This document shows, one piece after another, positions 23,959 to 31,889 of a stretch of DNA of 64,000 bases (the first letter of the stretch is position 1; each line of letters begins with the position of its first letter). The notes under the pieces were generated by a model, which was given only the letters and a program-made list of their open reading frames with translations, had not been told where the DNA came from and did not search any database. Made by a program: the position numbers and the translations under genes. The DNA is from Actinomadura xylanilytica (lineage in GTDB: Bacteria; Actinomycetota; Actinomycetes; Streptosporangiales; Streptosporangiaceae). The DNA lies in assembly GCF_030283145.1 (NCBI RefSeq), contig NZ_JASNWE010000004.1:248001-312000 (forward strand). Reading direction: 5' to 3'.

Positions 23959-25710
23959 GTGCCGACTCCGGTGTCCAAGTCCCGTCCACCGGACGAGATG
24001 TCGCGGTTGCGGCGCATCCGGCGGTACGCGGTGCCGCGGTGGATGATCGAGCAGGCCACCGAACGCCGCCTGGCCGGTGACTGGCAGGGCGCCTGCGCCG
24101 CCGCCCGGGTCAACGTGAACTTCGACCTGGCCGACGTGGCGGCACAGCACGGCCAGGACGTCGCCGCCGAACTGGAGGACGACCTCCGCCACCTCGCGCC
24201 GGACCTGCTGCGCTGGCACCTGCCCCGAGTGGAGCGGGGACGCACAACGATCACACCCACCCAGACCATCGTCCTGCGCAAGCCGGGCGAAAACGGCCTC
24301 CCACAGCTATATCTCAGAACACCGCCCTGGAGCGTGCACGGCCCGCAGCGGCTGACGCTGCACTTCGGCACCGTCCCGAGGCACTACGTCTGGCTCGAGA
24401 CCGACTGGCGCTACTGCGCGTTCTGGCGCGGCATTGTGCAGGACTGGACGACTTCCCGTTATCTCTGGGACGTGCGACACGCATCCGAGCTGAGCGAACG
24501 GTCCGGCGGCGACCACAAGCGCGCGCCGTTCTTCAACCCGGACGGCACCCCACGCAACCTGGGCGACCAACCTCTGACCGCGCCCGAGCGCACCGAGCGG
24601 ATCACCGAGCTGCACGAGCGGGGTGAGGTCGAGGCCGCCTTCGCCGCGGCGGGCATCGAACTCGACACCACGCCGCTCAAACTGAAATGGGCCAGGGTCG
24701 ATGAGCTCGATCCGCTCGAGATCTTGGTGCGGATGCCGCTGGCGCTGACCCGGCTCGAACCGGAGATGCGGCGTCTCGCCGAAGCCGGGGCAGGCACCGC
24801 CAGCCATGGGCGGTTCCGAATCCCGCACACCCAGCACTCCGCGATCCTGCTCGAACTCGGAGAATCAGCCGGCCTGCGGGTCCGGCTGGTCGACGACGGG
24901 ACCGGCTACGGCATCATGGTCCTGCCGGAGGCGTGCTGGCGGCGGCTACCGGATCTCGACCTGATGCGGGGCGGCGACACGTCCGCCGAGCACCTGCACC
25001 CACTCGTCCGGGACGCGCTGTTCCCCGACCACCCGTCCGCCGGCGGGCCGGGCGGACCACCCGGACCCGCACTCCCCTCCCCCGTCCGAGTCCGCTGCCA
25101 CGGCGAATGGCACGAAGTGGCATCCCGCGACGGCATCCTCGAGATTCCCCACAGCCAGGACGAGAAGCAGCGTGAGCAGGCACTACGCGCGTTCGGCGGC
25201 GATCACGCCGGATGCTTCGCCGTCCTGGAGGCGTGGACGTCCGGCAAAGGGCGCCTGCCACGAGCGCTGAACGACCAACGGCGCGAACTGTTCACCCGCG
25301 CCCTGCACGGCGACACCCCCGGAGTACTCCAACTCCTCGACGCGGGCGTCGACCCGCACGCACGAAACGGACGCCAACGCACCCTCCTCCACATGCTGCA
25401 CCTCCTCGACCACGAGGAACTACTGCCCCGCCTCCTCGCGGCTGGACTCGACATCAACGCCAGAGACGAAGAACAACGCACACCACTGTTCGTCGCAGTC
25501 GGCGACGGCGGCTCGGCAACGCTCATCCGGGACCTCCTCACCGCAGGCGCCCGCATCGACGTGCTCTGCGAGATCCACGACGAAGAGTTGTCACTACTGC
25601 GACTACTCGAACTCCTGAGGCGCGAGGACGAGCTGGAGTTCCTGCACAACCGGATTCTCACCGAGCACCCGGAGCTCACCGAGCACCCGGAGCTCGCCGA
25701 GGAGGAGTGA
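23959..25710 (+). CDS. Ankyrin-repeat protein, module 3
   Basis: 583 residues from the GTG at 23959 with GAGGAG upstream. It is collinear with modules 1 and 2. The C-terminus has a six-residue duplication (TEHPEL twice) relative to the other copies, and the variable middle differs again (VDDGTGYGIMVLPEACW). Ankyrin repeats lie at about residues 447-545. The reading frame then ends in the repeat boundary, beyond which a degraded gene on the other strand begins. Confidence 0.93.
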   Translation: MPTPVSKSRPPDEMSRLRRIRRYAVPRWMIEQATERRLAGDWQGACAAARVNVNFDLADVAAQHGQDVAAELEDDLRHLAPDLLRWHLPRVERGRTTITPTQTIVLRKPGENGLPQLYLRTPPWSVHGPQRLTLHFGTVPRHYVWLETDWRYCAFWRGIVQDWTTSRYLWDVRHASELSERSGGDHKRAPFFNPDGTPRNLGDQPLTAPERTERITELHERGEVEAAFAAAGIELDTTPLKLKWARVDELDPLEILVRMPLALTRLEPEMRRLAEAGAGTASHGRFRIPHTQHSAILLELGESAGLRVRLVDDGTGYGIMVLPEACWRRLPDLDLMRGGDTSAEHLHPLVRDALFPDHPSAGGPGGPPGPALPSPVRVRCHGEWHEVASRDGILEIPHSQDEKQREQALRAFGGDHAGCFAVLEAWTSGKGRLPRALNDQRRELFTRALHGDTPGVLQLLDAGVDPHARNGRQRTLLHMLHLLDHEELLPRLLAAGLDINARDEEQRTPLFVAVGDGGSATLIRDLLTAGARIDVLCEIHDEELSLLRLLELLRREDELEFLHNRILTEHPELTEHPELAEEE

Positions 25711-25730
25711 CCCCGTCCCGACGGACGGGC

Positions 25731-25871
25731 ACGATCCGCTCCATCTGCGGCAGCTTGCCGTTCTTCGGCATCGGGCCGCCGTTGCCGTACTCGACGCCGT
25801 GCACGAACGGCCGGTTGTCCAGGTGCTCCTCCACATCGAAGTAGCCGGCCCGTTCGACCTGTTTCCGGGCA
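25731..25871 (-). pseudogene. Gene remnant on the minus strand
   Basis: The minus strand reads as convincing protein for about 45 codons (KQVERAGYFDVEEHLDN then RPFVHGVEYGNGGPMPKNG) with no start codon. It then runs into the end of the tandem array and stops within the ankyrin gene tail. It appears to be the truncated internal piece of a former gene cut by the array. The family was not recognised. Confidence 0.45.
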
Positions 25872-25997
25872 GGTCGTGAACGGTTCAGAACGTCTTCTCA
25901 CCGTCGCTTGAAAACCAACGACGCGGCTCGCGCATCCCTCTTCGTAACGGGTCCCGCCACCCACGTATCGAGCCCATGAGGGACAGGAGCAGCACAC

Positions 25998-26939
25998 GTG
26001 AGACTCACTCGCACCCGCCTGATCGCGCTGACCGGCGGCCTTGCCGCCATCGCGGCGGTCGGGGGCACCGCGGCGCTCGCGGACGGCCCGGCCGCCAACA
26101 TCGTCGTCCGGCCCGCCGCCGCGGCGGCGCCGGGGACCGGGTCCGCCGTCAAGCCGGACCTGCGCAGGGTGTCCGCGCAGGGCCAGGCCGGCACGCAGGG
26201 GACCAAGCATCTGGAGGTGAAGTGCCCGAGCGGATTCCGCGCCATCAGCGGGAGCGCCGCCGCGACGGGCCAGCCCGCCGGATCGGTGGTCCGGACCGAG
26301 AACCGGCCGTTCCACACCTCGTCCGGCGACGGCTACGCGACGACCTGGCAGGCGCTTCCCGACGCGGAGGGCGCGACGTGGTCGATCCGCGCCACCGCCA
26401 CCTGCGTGCAGGGCCTGGCGGGCGTGCAGCTCGTCACCGGGGAGGAGAGCGACCCGTCGAACAGCCTCCCGTCGACCGCCGTGTGCCCGGCGGGAAGCGT
26501 CGTGATGGGCATCGGCAGCAAGGTCACCACCACCGGCAACCCCTGGGACTTCCACTACTTCATCAGGGGCGAGGGGCTCAAGGAGGGCAACAGGACCGTC
26601 TACACCAGGGCCGGCCTGAGCAACGAGTCGCCCGTCGCGGGATCGATGACGTCCACCGCCGTCTGCGCGGAGGCCACGGAGTACTGGAGCGCCAACTTCG
26701 GGTCCAGCGACATGTCCAAGACCCTCACCAAGTCGGTCACCGCCCGCTGCGTCGAGGGGACGCGGGCGTACTCGGCCGCCGCGGACACCGAGTCCGAAAC
26801 CTGGCCGAACACGGCGCGCCTGGAGGACGTCACGGCCGCTGACGGCGGCGGCCGTGCCCTCGCGAAGGTGGGCATGGAGGGCAACGAGCGGCCGGACTAC
26901 CCCTGGCAGCTGAACGTCACCGCCATCTGCGCCCGCTGA
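25998..26939 (+). CDS. Secreted six-cysteine protein
   Basis: 313 residues from a GTG with AGGAG 8 bases upstream. The N-terminus is a Sec signal peptide: basic MRLTRTR, hydrophobic core LIALTGGLAAIAAVGG, cleavage near ALA-DG. The mature part carries six cysteines in repeating contexts (EVKCPSGFRAISG, ATATCVQG, STAVCPAGSVVMGIG, STAVCAEAT, TARCVEG, TAICAR), suggesting three related modules of about 75 residues. No enzyme motif is seen. A strong hairpin follows, so it is monocistronic. Confidence 0.85.
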   Translation: MRLTRTRLIALTGGLAAIAAVGGTAALADGPAANIVVRPAAAAAPGTGSAVKPDLRRVSAQGQAGTQGTKHLEVKCPSGFRAISGSAAATGQPAGSVVRTENRPFHTSSGDGYATTWQALPDAEGATWSIRATATCVQGLAGVQLVTGEESDPSNSLPSTAVCPAGSVVMGIGSKVTTTGNPWDFHYFIRGEGLKEGNRTVYTRAGLSNESPVAGSMTSTAVCAEATEYWSANFGSSDMSKTLTKSVTARCVEGTRAYSAAADTESETWPNTARLEDVTAADGGGRALAKVGMEGNERPDYPWQLNVTAICAR

Positions 26940-27275
26940 TCCCCGGGCGGACGTGAGGCCGGCGTCCCGTACCTCCTGGCGGTACGGGACGCCCCCGCCC
27001 GCCCACGCCGCCGCAAAGGACGCCCGGCACATCGAAACGGCGACCCGGCTCACCGTCATCGACGAGCACCGCATCCCCGGCTGACGGGCGGAGGTCGGAG
27101 CTGACCCGCCCCCTCAGCGCGGGGTCCCGGCGCGCGGTGGCGCGCGAAAGAGCCCAGACGCGCGAGACCGCCGGATGGTTTACCTGTTAGAGACACTTTT
27201 GGGTTACTGCTAGGTGATTGTTGGGTATGTTGCCCCGTCTGTAATGACTTTCCAGGGCGGAGGCAACGACGAAGT
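26940..27275. other. 336-base intergenic region
   Basis: It contains the hairpin at 26961-26993 and then a stretch (~27010-27084, plus strand) that reads AAKDARHIETATRLTVIDEH and RIPG before a stop, possibly the tail of a lost gene. From about 27175 the sequence becomes AT-rich (TTTACCTGTTAGAGACAC, then ATTGTTGGGTATG), unlike its surroundings, and presumably holds the promoter of the transporter gene. No clear -35/-10 pair could be assigned. Confidence 0.5.
26961..26993. terminator. Hairpin terminator after the secreted protein gene
   Basis: Perfect 13-bp stem (26961-26973 with 26981-26993) with a 7-base loop, 22 bases after the stop codon and followed by a C-rich stretch. Confidence 0.8.
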
Positions 27276-28649
27276 ATGGGTGTTGAAGAGGTCACCACGG
27301 CGGAGGAAGACATCCGGGGCGACGACGGCCCGGACAAGGCGACGGTGCGGAAGGCCGTCGCGGCCTCGGCCATCGGCAACTGCATCGAGTGGTTCGACTT
27401 CGGGGTGTTCAGCGCGGGCGTCATGACCACCATCGTCGGGACAGTGTTCTTCCCGCCCGACGACGGCGGCTCGGCGGTGCTGCGCTCGTTCGCCATGATC
27501 GCGGCGGCCTTCGTGGCGCGGCCGTTCGGCGGGATGTTCTTCGGCCCGCTCGGCGACAAGGTCGGCCGCAAGACGGTCCTGGCCGTGACGATCATCCTGA
27601 TGTCGGGCTCGACCGCGCTCATCGGGCTCCTGCCGGGCTACGACACGATCGGGATCGCCGCGCCGATCCTGCTGCTGGCCGTCCGGCTCGTGCAGGGGTT
27701 CTCCACCGGCGGCGAGTACGGGGGCGCCGCGACGGTCATCGCCGAGTACGCGCCCACCCGCAGACGCGGGTTCTTCGGCAGCTTCCTGGAGCTGGGCACG
27801 CTGTCGGGCTACGTGCTGGGCGCCGGTCTGGTGCTCGGCGTCGACCTGATGCTCAGCACCGAGGCCATGCACGCGTGGGGCTGGCGGGTGCCGTTCCTGA
27901 TCGCGCTGCCGCTCGGCCTGGTCGGGCTCTACATCCGGTCCAAGCTGGAGGACACCCCCGAGTTCCAGAAGATGGAGCAGGCCGGCGAGGTGGCCCGCTC
28001 GCCGCTGCGCGACACGCTGGTGCACAACTGGCGGATGATCCTCAACCTCATCGGCATCGTCGTCCTGCTGAACGTCGCCAACTACACGCTGCTGACGTTC
28101 ATGCCGTCCTACCTGGTCAAGAACCTCGACATCGGGGACACCACCGCCTCGCTGATCACCATCGGGGTCGAGCTGGTGATGATCGCGCTCATCCTCCCGC
28201 TGGGCTCGCTGTCGGACCGGGTCGGGCGCAGGCCGCTGCTGCTGACCGCGGCGGTCGGGTTCATCGTGGTGAGCTATCCGGCGATCGCCCTGATGCAGAC
28301 CGAGAATACGGCGGCGGTCATCCTCGGCTTCGCCATGATGGGGGCGCTGCTGCTGCTGATGCTCGCGGTGATCGGCTCGACGTTCCCCGCGATGTTCCCG
28401 ACGCAGGTGCGCTACGGCGCCTTCGCGATCGGCTACAACATCTCCACCTCGCTCTTCGGCGGGACCGCGGCGCTGGTCATCGAGAGGCTGATCAAGGCGA
28501 CCGGGACCAACTACATCCCGGCCTACTACCTGATGATCGCCGGGGTGGTCGCGCTGGTGCCGATCCTGCTGCTGCCCGAGACGGCCCGGGTGCCGATCGG
28601 CAAGTGCGGCGGCCCCCGCGACGCGAAGGCGACCCCCGTGCCCGTCTGA
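27276..28649 (+). CDS. MHS-family MFS transporter (ProP/citrate/shikimate type)
   Basis: 457 residues with 12 predicted membrane helices. Metabolite:H+ symporter landmarks: GNCIEWFDFGVFS in helix 1, FGPLGDKVGRKTVL between helices 2 and 3, LVQGFSTGGEYGGA in helix 4 and LSDRVGRRPLLL in the second half. The family imports organic acids or betaines with protons. The start at ATG 27276 has GGAGG 12 bases upstream, somewhat far. It is a single-gene unit between an AT-rich upstream region and a very strong terminator. The substrate is unknown. Confidence 0.92.
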   Translation: MGVEEVTTAEEDIRGDDGPDKATVRKAVAASAIGNCIEWFDFGVFSAGVMTTIVGTVFFPPDDGGSAVLRSFAMIAAAFVARPFGGMFFGPLGDKVGRKTVLAVTIILMSGSTALIGLLPGYDTIGIAAPILLLAVRLVQGFSTGGEYGGAATVIAEYAPTRRRGFFGSFLELGTLSGYVLGAGLVLGVDLMLSTEAMHAWGWRVPFLIALPLGLVGLYIRSKLEDTPEFQKMEQAGEVARSPLRDTLVHNWRMILNLIGIVVLLNVANYTLLTFMPSYLVKNLDIGDTTASLITIGVELVMIALILPLGSLSDRVGRRPLLLTAAVGFIVVSYPAIALMQTENTAAVILGFAMMGALLLLMLAVIGSTFPAMFPTQVRYGAFAIGYNISTSLFGGTAALVIERLIKATGTNYIPAYYLMIAGVVALVPILLLPETARVPIGKCGGPRDAKATPVPV

Positions 28650-28693
28650 TCGCACGCCGCGCCGGACGCCCCGCGTCCGACCGTCCGCACGAC

Positions 28694-28736
28694 CGCCGCG
28701 CCCCCGCCCGTCCCCTGGACGGGCGGGGGCGCGGCG
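28694..28736. terminator. Very strong bidirectional terminator
   Basis: Perfect 20-bp GC stem (28694-28713 with 28717-28736) and a 3-base loop between the convergent MFS and symporter genes; the symporter stop lies 4 bases further. Confidence 0.9.
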
Positions 28737-28739
28737 CGT

Positions 28740-30179
28740 TCAGGCGGGCACCGTCGCGGCGTCCGCGTCCGACCGTCCGGGCGCGGCGCGGTCGCGGGTG
28801 GCCAGCGAGACCACGACCGTGAGGACGGCGGCGGCGGCGAAGCCGACGTACAGACCGGCGACCTGCCCGGTCACCGCGCCCACCACGAGGCCCGTGCGGG
28901 CGCCCCACGGGGTGATGCGGCAGTTGTGCTCGCCCGCGGTGAAGGGCCGGGAGCGGTCCCGCCGCCAGAGCAGCCCGACCGCGAGCACCGGCACCACGCT
29001 GCACGCCAGCAGCGTGTACGCCTGGGCGAACAGCCCGATGATGGACGAGGCGTACATCGCGGTCAGCGCGCCGCCGATGCCGATGACGACGGTCAGCCCG
29101 CGGCCGGCGCGCACCATCGCGCGGTCGCTCATCTGCCGCCCGCCGGCGGTCAGCACGTCGTTCACCATGATCACGGTGGCCGCGTTCAGGTTGGCCGCGG
29201 CGGCGCCGTTGGCGGCGACCAGCACCAGCCCGAACACCGCGATGGTGATCACCGCGGGCACCTGGTTGAGCATCACCCACGGCATCGCCTCGCCGCCCGG
29301 CCCGCCCGGGTTGAGCGCCCGCGAGATCATCCCGACCAGCACGGTGCCGCAGATGAACACGGTCGCGATGACGCCGGCGACGAGCATGCCGGTGCGGGCC
29401 GACCGGCCGCTCTCGGCGGCGAAGCAGCGCTGCCAGTAGCTCTGCGCGCCGAGCACGCCCAGCAGGCCGGTCAGGAACAGGGTGACGGTCTCCCAGCCGA
29501 GGTGGAACGAGGTCAGCTCGTGCAGCCCCGCCGCGTCCAGCCGGGTGTTGAGCTGCCGCGGGTCGAAGTCGACGAGGCTGAACGCCGACAGGTAGTAGAC
29601 GAGCCCGACCACGACGATGAGGATCCCGAGGACGAACTCGACCTTCGCCACCGCGTGCATGCCGCCGAGCGCCGCGTAGGCGATGAAGATCGCGGTAAAC
29701 AGCAGAATGATCAGGGTCGGGTCGGTGCCGGTGAACACCTCGAACAGCAGACCCATGCCGAGGCCCTGGCCGCCGATCCAGGACATCATCAGCGCCAGCG
29801 TGAGCAGCGCGACGATCAGCCGCGCGATCGGATCGCGCAGCAGCAGGTCGTGCATCATCTCGGCGAGCGTGCGGTAGGCGAACCGGCCGGCGAACCCGGC
29901 GAACAGCAGCGCGAAGGCGATCTTGGCGCCCTGCTCGCCGAGCACGAAGGCTAGCTGGCTGTAGCCGACCTGGTGGCCCTCCTCCGCCTCGCCGACGAAG
30001 TTCCCCGCGCCCATGATCGTGGACAGGTCGGTGAACGCGATCACCACCAGCGGCAGTCCGGTGCCGGCGATGGCGAAGTGCGAGAAGCTGCGGCCGGCCG
30101 CGCCCCGGTTGACCCACCCGATCCCGACGGCGAACACGGCGAACACCGCGGTGATCACCCACGCGGCGACCTCGATCAT
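28740..30179 (-). CDS. Sodium:solute symporter family (SSS) permease
   Basis: 479 residues from the ATG at 30179, overlapping the DapB-like stop (ATGA). It has about 13 hydrophobic segments with SSS features (STIMGAGNFVGEAEEGHQVG, AALGGMHAVAKVEFVLG, LGAQSYWQRCFAAESGRSA), like proline/pantothenate-type Na+ cotransporters. As the last gene of the amino-acid dehydrogenase operon it probably imports the operon's substrate, for example hydroxyproline or another cyclic amino acid (inference). Confidence 0.9.
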   Translation of the reverse strand: MIEVAAWVITAVFAVFAVGIGWVNRGAAGRSFSHFAIAGTGLPLVVIAFTDLSTIMGAGNFVGEAEEGHQVGYSQLAFVLGEQGAKIAFALLFAGFAGRFAYRTLAEMMHDLLLRDPIARLIVALLTLALMMSWIGGQGLGMGLLFEVFTGTDPTLIILLFTAIFIAYAALGGMHAVAKVEFVLGILIVVVGLVYYLSAFSLVDFDPRQLNTRLDAAGLHELTSFHLGWETVTLFLTGLLGVLGAQSYWQRCFAAESGRSARTGMLVAGVIATVFICGTVLVGMISRALNPGGPGGEAMPWVMLNQVPAVITIAVFGLVLVAANGAAAANLNAATVIMVNDVLTAGGRQMSDRAMVRAGRGLTVVIGIGGALTAMYASSIIGLFAQAYTLLACSVVPVLAVGLLWRRDRSRPFTAGEHNCRITPWGARTGLVVGAVTGQVAGLYVGFAAAAVLTVVVSLATRDRAAPGRSDADAATVPA

Positions 30180-30931
30180 TGCGCCGGTCCCGTCGTGAGC
30201 AGGGCGTCCAGGCCGACGGTCAGGCCGGGACGGGCCGCGACGCCGCGCACGGCGAGCAGCACGCCGGGCAGGAACGCGGCGCGGTCGAGCGTCTCGAAAC
30301 CGATGCTCAGCAGCTCGTGATCGCGCCCGAACCGGACGTCCTGCCGGGACAGCACCCCGCCCGTCCGGACCGAGTGGACCGGGACGCCGTGCACGGGCCG
30401 CCCACGTGTGGTCGCCTCCCCCGGCGGCGGCTCGGGCGGCTCTCCGCCGGTGCCGCCGCGTGCCGCCGCGATCACCCGGGCGGTCTGCTCGGCGGTGCCC
30501 GCGGGCGCGTCGAGCTTGCGGCGGTGCGCGTACTCCACGATCTCCACGTCGTCGAAGAAGCCGGCGACCTCGGCGGTGAGCCGGGTCGCCAGCACCGCGG
30601 CGACGCTGAAGTTCGGCACCACGTGCACGCCGACGCCGGGCGCCGCCGCGCACAGCTCCGCGATCCGCTCCTGCGGGCCGGCGCCGACGCCGCTGGTGCC
30701 GACGACGGTGTGCACGCCGCGGGCGACCGTCCACTCGAGGTGTTCCATGACGCAGTCCGGGATGGAGAAGTCCACCGCGACGTCGGCGTCCCGCAGCGGG
30801 TCCAGCGGCTCGCCGCGGTGCACCGCGGCGACCAGTTCCAGATCGGCCGCGTCCCGCACCGCGGCGCAGACCGCGCGGCCCATCCGGCCGCCGGCGCCGA
30901 TCACGCCGACCCGCGTCGGGGTCCCGCTCAT
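30176..30931 (-). CDS. DapB-like dihydrodipicolinate reductase family protein
   Basis: 251 residues, ATGA-coupled to the DapA-like gene upstream and the symporter downstream. It has the NAD(P) motif VGVIGAGGRMGRAV, the DapB signature EIVEYAHRRKLDAPAGTA (canonical E-HHxxKxDAPSGTA) and the dimer loop VPVHSVRTGGVLSRQDVRFG. It is thus a genuine DapB-fold enzyme reducing a cyclic imine. EY replaces the usual EAH/EHH position, so substrate specificity may have shifted. Its operon is catabolic, which argues against housekeeping lysine synthesis. Confidence 0.87.
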   Translation of the reverse strand: MSGTPTRVGVIGAGGRMGRAVCAAVRDAADLELVAAVHRGEPLDPLRDADVAVDFSIPDCVMEHLEWTVARGVHTVVGTSGVGAGPQERIAELCAAAPGVGVHVVPNFSVAAVLATRLTAEVAGFFDDVEIVEYAHRRKLDAPAGTAEQTARVIAAARGGTGGEPPEPPPGEATTRGRPVHGVPVHSVRTGGVLSRQDVRFGRDHELLSIGFETLDRAAFLPGVLLAVRGVAARPGLTVGLDALLTTGPAQ

Positions 30932-31845
30932 GCGCGCGCTCCGTCCGTGAGGGCGCCGGTCGCGGCGAGTTCGGCGAGGATACCGTCGCGTTCGCTCGGG
31001 ATCAGCTCGATGAGCGGCGGCCGCACCGGGCCGGAGGGGCGGCCGAGCGAACCGAGCGCGGCCTTGACGGTAACAGCCGCCTGCGCCCGGAACACCGCGC
31101 GGGCCACCGGAAGCAGCGCGCGGTGCTCGGCGAGCGCGGTCGCCGGGTCGCCGTCGCGGTGCGCGTCGAGCATCCGGCGCAGCCGGTCCGCGGCGAAGTG
31201 CCCGATCACGCTGACCGCGCCGACGGCGCCGACGGTGGCGAGCGGCAGATTCATCGCGTCCTCACCGGAGTAGTAGGCCAGATCCGACTCGCGCATCACC
31301 CACGAGCTGGCCTCCAGGTCGGACTTGGCGTCCTTGATCGCGGTGATCCGGTCGTGCGCGGCGAGCCGGACGAGCGTGCCCGGCTCCAGCGCGACGCTGG
31401 TGCGGCCCGGGATGTCGTACAGCATCACCGGCAGCGGGGTGGCGTCGGCGATGGCGCGGAAGTGCGCGGCGATGCCGTCCTGGGACGGCTTGGAGTAGTA
31501 GGGCGTGACGACGAGCAGGCCGTGCGCGCCGGCCGCGGCGGCGGCGCGGGCCAGCGCGACGCTGTGCGCGGTGTCGTTGGTGCCGACCCCGGCGATCACC
31601 CGGACGCCGGGCGGCACCGCCGCGCCGACCGCGCGCAGCAGGTCGGACTTCTCCTGGTCGGTCGTGGTGGCGGACTCGCCGGTGGTGCCGTTCACCACCA
31701 GCCCGTCGTTGTGCCCGGGGCGGGTCAGCCAGGCCGCGAGCCGCGCCGCGCCGTCGAGGTCGACCCCGCCTTCGGGGGTGAACGGCGTCACCATCGCGGT
31801 GATGACGCGGCCGAACTGCCGTGTCGCTGTCGTGCAGGCTGTCAT
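30928..31845 (-). CDS. DapA-family lyase (4-hydroxy-tetrahydrodipicolinate synthase-like)
   Basis: 305 residues from the ATG at 31845 with AAGGGAG upstream. Class I aldolase features are complete: VVNGTTGESATTTDQEK, VVTPYYSKPSQDG (catalytic Tyr, substrate-binding region), YDIPGRTSV and TAIKDAKSDL with the Schiff-base lysine. By sequence it could be DapA. By context (with D-amino-acid dehydrogenase and aldehyde dehydrogenase) it could be the pyrroline-4-hydroxy-2-carboxylate deaminase of hydroxyproline breakdown, which belongs to the same superfamily. The two cannot be separated by eye. Confidence 0.85.
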   Translation of the reverse strand: MTACTTATRQFGRVITAMVTPFTPEGGVDLDGAARLAAWLTRPGHNDGLVVNGTTGESATTTDQEKSDLLRAVGAAVPPGVRVIAGVGTNDTAHSVALARAAAAAGAHGLLVVTPYYSKPSQDGIAAHFRAIADATPLPVMLYDIPGRTSVALEPGTLVRLAAHDRITAIKDAKSDLEASSWVMRESDLAYYSGEDAMNLPLATVGAVGAVSVIGHFAADRLRRMLDAHRDGDPATALAEHRALLPVARAVFRAQAAVTVKAALGSLGRPSGPVRPPLIELIPSERDGILAELAATGALTDGARA

Positions 31846-31889
31846 GCAGGCTCCCTTGCGGTGGTCGCGCGCCGGCGGCGCCGGCGCGG

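Larger units (their letters stand above)
19911..25710 (+). repeat. Tandem array of three promoter-RNA-ankyrin modules
   Basis: Three direct repeats of a 1.94-kb unit. The RNA elements begin at 19962, 21899 and 23847 (spacings 1937 and 1948). Each unit contains a conserved ~50-base promoter block, a 77-base tRNA-like sequence, a 33-35-base spacer with GAGGAG, and a ~582-codon ORF. There is no fourth RNA after the last ORF. The units are diverged enough to be old but stay collinear throughout. Confidence 0.95.

Noticed and set aside
19911..25710. CRISPR array or integrative element bounded by tRNA att sites
   Set aside because: The repeat unit is 1.94 kb with protein-coding content, not short repeats with spacers. 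There is no integrase, recombinase or cas gene anywhere in the window.
25203..27074. Minus-strand ORF of 623 codons spanning the third ankyrin gene and the secreted protein gene
   Set aside because: It is antisense to two well-supported genes with ribosome sites, and its low-complexity translation shows no motif; only the short remnant at 25731-25871, in a different frame, looks protein-like.
30928..31845. Confident assignment as housekeeping lysine-pathway dapA/dapB
   Set aside because: The motifs would allow it, but both genes are embedded in a catabolic dehydrogenase operon divergent from LysR, so gene symbols were withheld.
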